Assembly (NCBI RefSeq): GCF_014280965.1
Contig: NZ_JACODZ010000004.1
Location: 124,001-188,000 of the forward strand
From: Echinicola salinicaeni
GTDB taxonomy: Bacteria > Bacteroidota > Bacteroidia > Cytophagales > Cyclobacteriaceae
Reading direction: 5' to 3'
DNA: 64,000 bases
How positions within the stretch are numbered: position 1 is the stretch's first letter; the number at the start of each line of letters is the position of its first letter. Of the stretch, positions 8,025 through 16,193 are shown piece after piece. The notes beneath the pieces were generated by a model that saw only the letters and a list, made by a program, of their open reading frames with translations, searched no databases and was not told the origin of the DNA. The position numbers and the translations under genes were made by a program.

Positions 8025-8060
8025 AAAAAAATGGATATACTGGGTATGTCCATTTTTTTT
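8025..8060 (+). terminator. Terminator after the YeeE/YedE pair
   Basis: A stem pairs the A-run, ATGGA and ATAC at 8025-8040 with GTAT, TCCAT and the T-run at 8044-8060, with one T-G wobble and a 3-base loop. It ends the sulfur module on the plus strand. Confidence 0.75.
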
Positions 8061-8083
8061 TGATTTTTAAAATTATGAATTCA

Positions 8084-8161
8084 CTAGAATACTTTTTTGT
8101 AAATAATTCTGATTAAAAGGATGGCCAATATGACGGTGACTCCTGCTATAACAAATTCCAT
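8084..8161 (-). CDS. Possible 25-residue single-pass membrane peptide
   Basis: On the minus strand an ATG at 8161 opens 25 codons ending in TAG. The product has a short start (MEFVIAG), about 16 hydrophobic residues and a basic end (RIIYKKVF), which is the build of a small membrane protein. GAGG lies five bases before the ATG, unusual in this A-rich-leader genome. There is no recognised family, and the frame is short enough to arise by chance. It sits alone between a terminator and the MFS gene. Confidence 0.35.
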   Translation of the reverse strand: MEFVIAGVTVILAILLIRIIYKKVF

Positions 8162-8315
8162 ATATTCCTCATTGTTTAGCTTGTAATTTAAGGATAAATC
8201 TGCAGATGTTGATTTATTTCAGAAATCTCTCTTTATGCAAACGGTTGATATGATTTTTAAAAATCTTTAGGCTTTAGATATACTAAAAAAGTCCATTACT
8301 TTGTGTTGTAATACG

Positions 8316-9512
8316 ATGGCGATACCTATGAATTTATTAAGAAAGAGGCGGATAGCCTTGAGTAGTCTTTTTTTTCTTGCCGGCTTAAGTTTTGCTTCTT
8401 GGGCTTCCAGGATTCCTGATTTTCAGCAGATTTTTGATTTGAGTGAGGGACAGCTAGGTACATTGTTGCTTGGTATGCCTCTGGGCTCATTGGTGGCTTT
8501 GCCTTTGGCTGGATGGGCGGTAGATAAATATGGTAGCAGAACTGTGATTATTTGGGGAAGTATAGCTTATGCCTTGTCCTTATTGAGTTTAGGATTCATG
8601 AATTCTGTTTTTCAGTTAGGTGCTGCGGTAGTTGTTTTTGGTATGTTGGGAAATATTATGAATATATCCTTGAATACCCAGGCCTTGATTGTGGAGGATA
8701 ATTATGCCCGAAGTATTTTGGCTTCTTTTCATGGTCTATGGAGCCTTGCCGGTTTTGCTGGAGCAGGGATAGGTGCTTTAATGATTAAATTGAATATGGC
8801 TCCCCAAGAACATTATTGGATAGTGGCGGGGATAATGGTTTCCATCTTGATTTCTAGTTATAATTTATTGTATAAAGAAGAAAAAAATACAGGAGCTGGA
8901 GGACTTGTGCTTAAGAAGCCGGACGCTATTTTACTTCGGGTAGGATTGGTAGGCTTTTTTGGGATGATGTGTGAAGGCTGTATGTTTGATTGGAGTGGGG
9001 TTTATTTGAAAAAAGTAGTATTGGCCTCACCTAGTATCGTCCCATTGGGTTATGTAGCGTTTATGGGAGCAATGGCTTCAGGTAGGTTCTTTTCAGATGC
9101 ATTGGCCAATAAATGGGGGAAAATTATCATGTTGAGGATAAGTGGGGTTTTGATTGGAATAGGCTTGGTGCTCGCGGTAGTGTTTCCGCAGGTGAGTACG
9201 GCAATTATAGGTTTCCTTTTGGTGGGATTTGGCACTGCATCTGTAATTCCACTTTCGTACAGTATTGCAGGAAGGTCCAAGATGTATTCTCCAAGTATTG
9301 CCTTGGCTTTAGTGTCTACCATTTCCTTTTTTGGGTTTTTATTGGGGCCGCCTTTGATTGGTTTTGTCGCTGAACTGTTTGATCTGAAGGTGTCTTTTGT
9401 CCTGATTGCAGTAATGGGTACTTGTATCACCTTATTGGTGAGTATAAAAACACAGATTTTTGATTCTCATAAATCCCCAAAGAAAATCAAAGCAACAAGA
9501 TCATTGACCTGA
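8316..9512 (+). CDS. MFS transporter (YbjJ/FucP-like)
   Basis: A major facilitator protein of about 398 residues with twelve hydrophobic segments. The conserved loop after helix 2 reads GWAVDKYGSRTVI, the MFS G-x-x-x-D-(R/K)-x-G-x-(R/K) motif, and the first helix (FLAGLSFASWASRIPDFQ) is typical of the YbjJ-like branch. Substrate unknown. I start at the ATG at 8316; the frame can be extended only to a TTG at 8301, which overlaps a near -7 box (TTACTTTG at 8296-8303). A second ATG at 8328 is also possible. A monocistronic unit. Confidence 0.85.
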   Translation: MAIPMNLLRKRRIALSSLFFLAGLSFASWASRIPDFQQIFDLSEGQLGTLLLGMPLGSLVALPLAGWAVDKYGSRTVIIWGSIAYALSLLSLGFMNSVFQLGAAVVVFGMLGNIMNISLNTQALIVEDNYARSILASFHGLWSLAGFAGAGIGALMIKLNMAPQEHYWIVAGIMVSILISSYNLLYKEEKNTGAGGLVLKKPDAILLRVGLVGFFGMMCEGCMFDWSGVYLKKVVLASPSIVPLGYVAFMGAMASGRFFSDALANKWGKIIMLRISGVLIGIGLVLAVVFPQVSTAIIGFLLVGFGTASVIPLSYSIAGRSKMYSPSIALALVSTISFFGFLLGPPLIGFVAELFDLKVSFVLIAVMGTCITLLVSIKTQIFDSHKSPKKIKATRSLT

Positions 9513-9601
9513 GTATAGAATGATCAAATGATGTAGGAGCTTATGATTTCAAGTAACTGAAATCGATGCCTATATTATCCGCTTAAAAAATCAAATTTCC
9601 C

Positions 9602-9609
9602 TATCTTTG
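9602..9609 (+). promoter_or_regulatory. metG -7 box abutting the start codon
   Basis: TATCTTTG is a perfect TAnnTTTG. With its G at -4 the transcript would begin near 9613, three bases before the ATG at 9616, so metG mRNA may be nearly leaderless. I see no clear TTG at the -33 distance. Confidence 0.6.
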
Positions 9610-9615
9610 CAGCCT

Positions 9616-11676
9616 ATGAGCAAAAAAGATTTTAAAAGATATACCGTAACATCAGCATTACCATATGCTAATGGTCCTTTACATATAGGCCATTTGGCAG
9701 GGTGTTATATCCCTTCAGATATTTATGTACGTTATCTCCGTTCTATGGGCAAAGATGTTGCCTATATTTGTGGTTCGGATGAACATGGTGTAGCAATTAC
9801 CATAAAAGCTAAAAAAGAAGGTGTTTCTCCTCAGGATATTGTGGATAGATACCATGGGATCATGAAAGGGAGTTTTGAGGAATTTGGGATAAGTTTTGAC
9901 CATTATTCTAGAACTAGTGCTCCCATTCATCATGAAACAGCTTCAGAATTTTTTACCGATTTATATGAAAAGGGAGAATTCTTAGAGCAGTCTACTGAAC
10001 AATACTATGATGAAGAGGCTGGGCAATTTCTGGCTGACCGATATATAGAAGGGACTTGTCCTAAGTGTGGTTATGAAAATGCCTATGGAGACCAGTGTGA
10101 AAAATGTGGGACTTCATTAAATCCTACAGACCTGATCAATCCAAAATCAAAATTAAGTGGAAACAGCCCTGTTCTTAAGGAAACTAAACATTGGTTTTTG
10201 GACTTGGCCAAGTACACGGACTTTTTGAAAAACTGGATATTGGTTGAACACAAAGAAGATTGGAAAAACAATGTGTTGGGCCAGTGTCGGTCTTGGTTGG
10301 AAACTGGTGATGGGTTGCAGGCAAGATCAATGACCAGAGATATGGACTGGGGTATTCCCGTTCCAATTGAAGGTGCTGAAGGTAAAGTGTTGTATGTTTG
10401 GTTTGATGCCCCTATTGGGTATATTTCTTCTACTAAGGAATGGGCAGCAGCAAAAGGTGTTGATTGGGAACCATATTGGAAAGATGAAAATACTAAGTTG
10501 GTAAATTTCATAGGCAAGGATAATATTGTGTTCCATTGCATTATTTTTCCAGCTATTCTTAAAACACATGGTGAATATGTTTTGCCGGATAATGTACCAG
10601 CCAACGAGTTTTTGAACTTGGAGGGAGATAAAATATCCACTTCACGAAACTGGGCGGTTTGGTTACATGAGTACTTAAAAGACTTTCCTGGTAAACAAGA
10701 CGTTTTACGCTACGTGTTAACAGCTAATGCTCCAGAAACAAAGGATAATGATTTTACTTGGAAAGATTTTCAAAGTAGGAATAACTCAGAGTTGGTTGCC
10801 ATATTCGGGAATTTTGTGAATAGGGCAGTAGTCCTTACACATAAATACTTTGATGGAGTTGTTCCTCAAAGAGCCGAGCTTTCCGAATATGATAAAGAAG
10901 TCTTGACAGCATTGGAAAGCTTCCCTGATAAAATAGCTTCTTCTATTGAAAAATATAGGTTTAGAGAAGCACTGAGTCTAGTGATGGACTTTGCCAGATT
11001 GGGTAATAAGTATTTAGCGGATACGGAGCCTTGGAAGACCATTAAGCAGGACAAGGAAAGAACGGCTACTATTCTTAATATCGCCTTGAACATTGCTAGT
11101 AATTTGGCCATTGTATCACAGCCGTTTTTGCCATTTACGGCGGAAAAACTTAACGGTATATTGGGGATAAAAGACTTGAATTGGTCGGATGCCGGTTCAG
11201 GAAACCTTCTTAAAGGTGGTGAGGGAATAGGAAAGGCTGAATTACTCTTTGAGAAAATAGAGGATGATATTGTAGCAGCACAAGTTCAAAAGTTAATGGA
11301 AGCTAAAAAGCAAAATGAAGCGGCTAACGCAACAGTTCCTTCAGTGAAAGATACTATCGTTTTTGATGATTTCTTAAAACAGGATTTGAGGGTGGTCACT
11401 ATCCTTGAAGCAGAGAAAATTAAGAAGTCCAAAAAGTTACTTAAGTTAACAGTAGATGCAGGGATAGAGAAACGTACAGTGCTAAGTGGCATTGCTGAAC
11501 ATTTTACGCCTGAGGAACTGATAGGAAAGCAAGTGACCATGTTGATCAATCTAGCTCCACGAAAAATGATGGGAGTTGATTCAGAAGGAATGATTTTAAT
11601 GGCAGAAGATAAGGATGGAAGTTTGAAATTAATGGTTCCACATGATTCAACGGCTCCAGGATCTCCAATAAGTTGA
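9616..11676 (+). CDS. metG: Methionyl-tRNA synthetase
   Basis: A 686-residue class I synthetase that charges tRNA-Met. The HIGH motif appears in [10 protein letters not shown] near residue 20, the zinc knuckle as [18 protein letters not shown] near 143-160, and the KMSKS loop as KISTS near 340. The anticodon-binding helical domain follows, and from about 575 there is the C-terminal EMAP/Trbp111-type tRNA-binding dimerisation domain ([18 protein letters not shown]). The length is usual for the long Bacteroidota form. The frame begins upstream at a TTG inside the -7 box, so the ATG at 9616 is chosen. Confidence 0.97.
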   Translation: MSKKDFKRYTVTSALPYANGPLHIGHLAGCYIPSDIYVRYLRSMGKDVAYICGSDEHGVAITIKAKKEGVSPQDIVDRYHGIMKGSFEEFGISFDHYSRTSAPIHHETASEFFTDLYEKGEFLEQSTEQYYDEEAGQFLADRYIEGTCPKCGYENAYGDQCEKCGTSLNPTDLINPKSKLSGNSPVLKETKHWFLDLAKYTDFLKNWILVEHKEDWKNNVLGQCRSWLETGDGLQARSMTRDMDWGIPVPIEGAEGKVLYVWFDAPIGYISSTKEWAAAKGVDWEPYWKDENTKLVNFIGKDNIVFHCIIFPAILKTHGEYVLPDNVPANEFLNLEGDKISTSRNWAVWLHEYLKDFPGKQDVLRYVLTANAPETKDNDFTWKDFQSRNNSELVAIFGNFVNRAVVLTHKYFDGVVPQRAELSEYDKEVLTALESFPDKIASSIEKYRFREALSLVMDFARLGNKYLADTEPWKTIKQDKERTATILNIALNIASNLAIVSQPFLPFTAEKLNGILGIKDLNWSDAGSGNLLKGGEGIGKAELLFEKIEDDIVAAQVQKLMEAKKQNEAANATVPSVKDTIVFDDFLKQDLRVVTILEAEKIKKSKKLLKLTVDAGIEKRTVLSGIAEHFTPEELIGKQVTMLINLAPRKMMGVDSEGMILMAEDKDGSLKLMVPHDSTAPGSPIS

Positions 11677-11694
11677 TGATTTAATAGTCAATAT

Positions 11695-11732
11695 AAAGAA
11701 CCGCGAAATTATTTTGCGGTTCTTTTATTTTT
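11695..11732 (+). terminator. metG terminator
   Basis: AAAGAACCGC at 11695-11704 pairs with GCGGTTCTTT at 11716-11725 and is followed by a T-rich run. It starts 18 bases after the metG stop. Confidence 0.85.
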
Positions 11733-11785
11733 TTTTGGATACCAATTAGAAGTGTTTGAATTACAAAAATCAGTGGTTTTATGAT

Positions 11786-11812
11786 AAAAATACCCTAGAT
11801 GGGGTATTTTTT
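11786..11812 (+). terminator. Second hairpin, attenuator-like, before the 74-residue gene
   Basis: A perfect 10-bp stem (AAAAATACCC at 11786-11795, GGGTATTTTT at 11802-11811, 6-base loop) with trailing T. It lies 54 bases before the start of the small Cys-rich gene. It may back up the metG terminator or, if a promoter lies between the hairpins, act as an attenuator in the leader of the small gene. Confidence 0.55.
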
Positions 11813-11865
11813 CATATTGTCGGATCACTTAATTTTACTTTTAAATCTTCTAAACATCAACAACA

Positions 11866-12090
11866 ATGGTATTCTTTTATCTAACGAACTTTTTACCTAA
11901 CGACGAGGGACATGAAGTCCATGTTCAAGGTTGTGCTAAAATGCCTAGTATGGATAGTCTGACCTACTTGGGGCCTTTTAATAATTATAAGGAGGCATTG
12001 AGAAGTGCCGAAAGAAAATTTGACGAGGTCAGTGTGTGTCCACATTGCTGCTCTACCCAAAATAATACAGTTCTTTTCTCAGACGATTGA
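11866..12090 (+). CDS. Small conserved-looking Cys/His protein, function unknown
   Basis: 74 residues, cytoplasmic, acidic. It has a YLTNFLPNDEGHEVHVQGC block near the start, the segment YLGPFNNYKEALRSAERKF in the middle and a CPHCC cluster at residues 58-62. The H-x-x-x-G-C and C-x-x-C-C elements could bind a metal such as zinc. I recall short Bacteroidota proteins with the same pattern (xLPND, YLGxF, CxxC), but no function is known to me. It stands alone behind two hairpins and converges on the phosphopantetheinyl transferase gene. Confidence 0.75.
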   Translation: MVFFYLTNFLPNDEGHEVHVQGCAKMPSMDSLTYLGPFNNYKEALRSAERKFDEVSVCPHCCSTQNNTVLFSDD

Positions 12091-12210
12091 TGCTGACCGC
12101 TAAGTTTATCCCGAAATATGTTTTAGTCTTAGATAGTACTGATCTTCTATTGATTTGAGTTATTTCCGATAGGGGTATGGATAGGCTGTGATCTTTTTTA
12201 TTGCTTGGGA

Positions 12211-12957
12211 TTAATGAATTTCAAAGAATCTTATTTTTCTAAGGTGGACAGGAAATGAGATGCTTAGTAAGTAGAACTCATCCATCAAAAGACTTTTGAT
12301 TTTCCAGTCTGAAAAGCCTCTGCCTACTTCATAGGGTATATACTGTATGCCATCTAGGCAATTTATCATTTGCAGGTCTTCCACTGTTCCTAAAGAAGTG
12401 GCTTTCAGGAGGGATTCTTTTCGGGTCCATAATTTATAAAATTCATGCCTTGGTGAATAGGCCCTTTCTATAAAGTGGGCTTCCGGCTGAGTGAACCATT
12501 CATCAATTAAAGGGAAAAAATTTAATTTTTTGTCTACGTATTCAATATCCACTCCAACCTCTTCATTACAGAAACCGAAAACAACCCAGTTTTGAGCATA
12601 GGAAATATTGAAGTTGAATTCACTGACATCCTTTATATAGGGCTTGTCATTCATCCCAAGTTCGATTTCAATGTCCATAGGAGCACAATCCAAATATTTG
12701 GACGTAAGTACTTTGAGGAACCCTTTTCCAAGTATGTAGTGCATCTTTTCACTTTCCTTTTTGAGCTTGTTCATCACTTTGGTTTCCTGTGGACTAAGGA
12801 ATTTAAGAAAGCTCTTAACCTTTGTCTTTATTTTGTCTATAGGAAGCCGCCAAACATCGACATGGTCATCGATGATAAAATCTGATTGATCAGTCCAATT
12901 GGGAAGTAAAACTGTGCTACAACGGATTTTGCTGATAAACAAATGACTATTCATCAT
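12211..12957 (-). CDS. 4'-phosphopantetheinyl transferase (Sfp type)
   Basis: About 248 residues. It moves the phosphopantetheine arm from CoA to a serine of a carrier protein. The signature is complete: GVDIEYV (D137 and E139, magnesium ligands) and FYKLWTRKESLLKA (E181, K185). The two-domain length suits the Sfp/EntD class that modifies secondary-metabolite or fatty-acid carrier proteins. No synthase gene is adjacent, so it may serve acpP at 26 kb or distant targets. The start is set at the double ATG at 12957; the frame extends to a GTG at 13026, giving 271 residues. No close promoter is evident. Confidence 0.85.
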   Translation of the reverse strand: MMNSHLFISKIRCSTVLLPNWTDQSDFIIDDHVDVWRLPIDKIKTKVKSFLKFLSPQETKVMNKLKKESEKMHYILGKGFLKVLTSKYLDCAPMDIEIELGMNDKPYIKDVSEFNFNISYAQNWVVFGFCNEEVGVDIEYVDKKLNFFPLIDEWFTQPEAHFIERAYSPRHEFYKLWTRKESLLKATSLGTVEDLQMINCLDGIQYIPYEVGRGFSDWKIKSLLMDEFYLLSISFPVHLRKIRFFEIH

Positions 12958-13468
12958 AGTTTTTAGTTTTCTTCCAAGACGTGCTAATTCAGCACTGAAA
13001 TATGCAGAATTCACATGGTTTTCCACTTCATTTAATTTGGATTAGGGCGTTTCTTTTATTCAACGAATATTTCCAAGTAAGATAAGCAGTGTGTGTAATT
13101 TTTGAATTACAATTAGATTTCTGATTTTGCTTAGCTTCTTGCTATATCAATTATTGGATTATATTCCTTTGGTTTATATAGGGAGGTGGCATATAGTTGG
13201 TTAAACCAACTGTTATTATAGTAAATCTAATTAAATTTTAAATTATAAAAAATGTATTTTAAACTTAAAAAAATGAATTAGATAAAAAAGTAATTGTCTG
13301 TTATAAAAAGAGAAATGAGTAAGAAAAAAATATTACATCAATTTTATATCACCGATGATTTATTCATTATAGCCTCAAATGAATTAGAGAGCATCTAATG
13401 CCTTCTAATAGCTGAAAATGCCTAACAAGTTTCTGGAATATCAAGAGAAATGGGAAAAGTGAAATTAT
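12958..13468. other. Gene-poor region upstream of the phosphopantetheinyl transferase
   Basis: About 510 very AT-rich bases. I see no convincing gene. A 27-codon open frame at 13315-13398 (plus) starts with ATG after an A-rich stretch but has no recognisable features. The one striking element is the 17-bp palindrome at 13195-13211, listed separately. The part at 12958-13026 may belong to the neighbouring gene if the GTG start is used. Confidence 0.5.
13195..13211. repeat. 17-bp palindrome, operator-like
   Basis: AGTTGGTT-A-AACCAACT is a perfect inverted repeat with 8-base arms and one central base. No T run follows, so it is not a terminator. Its size and tight centre suit a dimeric regulator. 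It lies about 240 bases upstream of the phosphopantetheinyl transferase ATG. No regulator gene is next to it. Confidence 0.5.
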
Positions 13469-13506
13469 AAAAAGGAGGAAGGCTAATTAAATTCCACCTC
13501 CTTTTT
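13469..13506 (-). terminator. Terminator of oligopeptidase gene
   Basis: AAAAAGGAGG at 13469-13478 pairs perfectly with CCTCCTTTTT at 13497-13506 around an 18-base loop. It ends the minus-strand peptidase gene and could also work in the other direction. Confidence 0.75.
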
Positions 13507-13515
13507 AATACTTTT

Positions 13516-15567
13516 TTAGTTTTTAGCCAAATCAAGAATAAAGGCGTATTCCAATGCCGTTTCTTTCAACGACTGAAAACGACCTGAAGCACCTCCATGG
13601 CCAGCTTCCATATTTGTATATAGCAGTAGGAGATTGTTATTGGTCTTTTCTGTTCTTAATTTGGCGACCCATTTAGTAGGTTCCCAATATTGGACCTGAC
13701 TGTCATGCAGTCCGGAAGTAACCAATAAATTAGGATAGTCTTTTTTCTCAATATTGTCATATGGGGAGTAGGATAGCATATAATCGTAATATTCCTTTTC
13801 CTTCGGATTTCCCCATTCATCAAATTCCCCTGTGGTAAGCGGAATACTTTCATCAAGCATGGTGGTAACTACATCCACAAATGGCACTGCAGCAATTACC
13901 CCTTTGTACAATTCAGGCTTTATATTGATTACTGCGCCCATTAAAAGCCCTCCAGCACTTCCGCCCATAGCGAACAGTTTATCAGGATGGGTGTATTTTT
14001 GACTAATTAAATACTCTGAACAACAGATGAAATCAGTAAAGGTGTTTTTCTTCTGTAGCATTTTTCCATCTTCGTACCAATAACGTCCCATTTCTTGCCC
14101 CCCTCTGATATGGGCTATTGCAAATACAAAACCTCTATTCAATAAGGAAAGTCTATTGGAACTGAAAAGAGCATCTGTGCTATAACCATAAGAGCCATAG
14201 GCGTATTGAAGCAAAGGGCTGCTTCCGTCTTTTTTGAAGCTAGACTTTTTATACACCAAAGAAATAGGGATCATTGTGTCATCCTCGGCTTTTGCCCATA
14301 ACCTTTCGGACTGGTAATGCTCGGGATTATATCCTCCTATTATTTCCTGCCTTTTCAATAATGTCTGTTCTCCTGTTTCCATATTATAATCGTAAGTGGA
14401 AGAAGGAGTGGTAAGGGAGTTATAGCCAAGTCTGAGTAGTTTGGTCGAAAACTCGGGATTATAGCTTGTCCACGCAGAATAGGTAGGCTCAGCAAACTCA
14501 ATATAGTGAGGCTTGTTGCCGTTCCAAGGATTTACCTGGATCCTAGTAAGTCCATTAAATCTTTCTTCTAGTACCAGGTAATCTTCAAAAACTTCGAAGC
14601 CCTCAAGTAAAACATCCTCTCTGTGAGGAATAACGTCTTCCCAGTTTTCTTTTCTAGGGCTTAATACGGGAGCTTTTACCAGTTTGAAGTTGCTGGCTTT
14701 ATCATGGTTTGTCATGATTAGAAAGTCTTCACCAAAATGGTCCGCATGATATTCTAGGTCTCGTTCTCTATCTTGGATCAACTGAATTTTACCATTCGGT
14801 TCATCTGCATTTAAAAATCTAATTTCAGTAGAAACGGTACTTTCACTGCAAATGAATAGATATTGTTTTGATTTGGATTTGCTGATGTGACAGGTAAAGG
14901 TGTCATCTTTTTCTTCAAATATTAATTCGTCCTTATCCTGACTTGTTCCGATTTTATGTTTGAAGATTTGGAAAGATCTTAAGGTATTGGGATCTTGTTT
15001 TGAATAGAAGATGGTTTGATTGTCATTTGCCCAGGCCAGATTTCCTGTTACATTACTGATTTCGTCTGAAAGTATTGCTCCTGAATTAAGGTCTTTAAAT
15101 TTTATGGTATAAATCCTTCTTCCAATATTATCCTGAGAAAAAGCCAATAACTGCTGATTGGTGGAGATGCCCAAGCTATTAACGTTGAAGTATTCTTGAT
15201 TTTCAGCCAACTTATTTACATCTAGAATAATTTTTTCTTCGCCTTCTAGACTTTGTGCTTTCCTACAAAAAATTGGGTATTCACCTCCAGTTATATACTT
15301 GGTGTAATAGTAGAAACCATCTTTGAAATAGGGAACACTCTCATCATCCTCTTTTATGCGACCCTTCATTTCCTCAAACAATTCTTTTTGTAGGTCTTCT
15401 GTATGAGCAAGGGATGCTTTAAGAAAATCATTTTCCTGATTTAAATAATTGATTACATCAGGATTATTTCGATCATTCATCCAATAGTAAGGATCAATTC
15501 TTGTGTGCTCATGAAAGCTGATTTTGTGTGGTTTTATTGCAGCTTTTGGAGGGGTTGGTATATTCAT
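13516..15567 (-). CDS. ptrB: Oligopeptidase B-like S9 family serine peptidase
   Basis: 683 residues, the usual length of oligopeptidase B, which cuts short peptides after basic residues in the cytoplasm. The N-terminal opening (HTRIDPYYWMNDRNNPDV) is the family hallmark and is followed by a seven-bladed propeller to about residue 400. The alpha/beta hydrolase domain contains the nucleophile S537 in GGSAGG, D622 in SGLHDSQV and H657 in EAGHGG. There is no signal peptide. The promoter box TAAATTTG lies at 15603-15610 on the same strand and the terminator at 13469-13506, so it is a single-gene unit. Confidence 0.92.
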   Translation of the reverse strand: MNIPTPPKAAIKPHKISFHEHTRIDPYYWMNDRNNPDVINYLNQENDFLKASLAHTEDLQKELFEEMKGRIKEDDESVPYFKDGFYYYTKYITGGEYPIFCRKAQSLEGEEKIILDVNKLAENQEYFNVNSLGISTNQQLLAFSQDNIGRRIYTIKFKDLNSGAILSDEISNVTGNLAWANDNQTIFYSKQDPNTLRSFQIFKHKIGTSQDKDELIFEEKDDTFTCHISKSKSKQYLFICSESTVSTEIRFLNADEPNGKIQLIQDRERDLEYHADHFGEDFLIMTNHDKASNFKLVKAPVLSPRKENWEDVIPHREDVLLEGFEVFEDYLVLEERFNGLTRIQVNPWNGNKPHYIEFAEPTYSAWTSYNPEFSTKLLRLGYNSLTTPSSTYDYNMETGEQTLLKRQEIIGGYNPEHYQSERLWAKAEDDTMIPISLVYKKSSFKKDGSSPLLQYAYGSYGYSTDALFSSNRLSLLNRGFVFAIAHIRGGQEMGRYWYEDGKMLQKKNTFTDFICCSEYLISQKYTHPDKLFAMGGSAGGLLMGAVINIKPELYKGVIAAVPFVDVVTTMLDESIPLTTGEFDEWGNPKEKEYYDYMLSYSPYDNIEKKDYPNLLVTSGLHDSQVQYWEPTKWVAKLRTEKTNNNLLLLYTNMEAGHGGASGRFQSLKETALEYAFILDLAKN

Positions 15568-15602
15568 ATTATAGCGATAAGAATTTCATGTTTTTATGGT
15601 TA

Positions 15603-15610
15603 CAAATTTA
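15603..15610 (-). promoter_or_regulatory. -7 box of the oligopeptidase gene
   Basis: Read on the minus strand, TAAATTTG is a perfect TAnnTTTG. The predicted start near 15599 leaves a leader of about 32 bases before the ATG at 15567. Confidence 0.45.
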
Positions 15611-15759
15611 ATAAGGGTATGGGTAGAAGCCTACAAATAAGCAGGATCATCTTATATGAATTATTTTGCTTGATATGTTGCAGCATTAATATTTATTCGT
15701 AATTTATTATTTGATTTTTAGTTGGAAATTGTGTTTAAACTGTTAATTATTAATTTAAT

Positions 15760-16176
15760 ATGGGTTTTTTACAAGAGTTTAAGAAGTTTGCCCTGAAAGG
15801 CAATGTCGTTGATCTGGCAGTGGCTGTTATCATAGGAGGAGCTTTCGGTAAAATAGTTTCTTCACTGGTTAATGATATTATTATGCCCCCAATAGGTTTG
15901 GCGATTGGTGGTGTGAACTTCAAGGAATTAATGTATGTATTGAAAGAGGCCACGGTCACTTCCGAAGGCGTTGAAACTGCTGCTGTGGCCATCAAGTATG
16001 GGAATTTCATACAGATGGTAATAGACTTTTTGATTATTGCTTTTGTTATTTTTATGGCTATCAGAACCATGAATAATTTGAAAAAGAAAGAAGAAGCAAA
16101 GCCGACACCGCCACCTGCTCCAAGCAAAGAAGAAGTGTTGTTGACAGAAATAAGGGATATTTTGAAAGAAAAATAG
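15760..16176 (+). CDS. mscL: Large-conductance mechanosensitive channel
   Basis: 138 residues, the typical MscL size. It forms a homopentamer in the inner membrane that opens under hypo-osmotic stretch. The N-terminal amphipathic helix and TM1 read [20 protein letters not shown] and continue into [21 protein letters not shown], the signature of the gate. TM2 lies near residues 85-105, then a Lys/Glu-rich linker with a proline run (TPPPAPS) and a C-terminal bundle helix. It converges on the minus-strand helix-hairpin-helix gene with a 17-base gap. Confidence 0.96.
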   Translation: MGFLQEFKKFALKGNVVDLAVAVIIGGAFGKIVSSLVNDIIMPPIGLAIGGVNFKELMYVLKEATVTSEGVETAAVAIKYGNFIQMVIDFLIIAFVIFMAIRTMNNLKKKEEAKPTPPPAPSKEEVLLTEIRDILKEK

Positions 16177-16193
16177 GCTGTTTAATAATTATC

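Noticed and set aside
10083-10640. 185-codon frame opposite metG
   Set aside because: It lies wholly inside a well-conserved synthetase gene and has no motif of its own.
13315-13398. 27-codon frame upstream of the phosphopantetheinyl transferase
   Set aside because: Too short and without features; no promoter seen.
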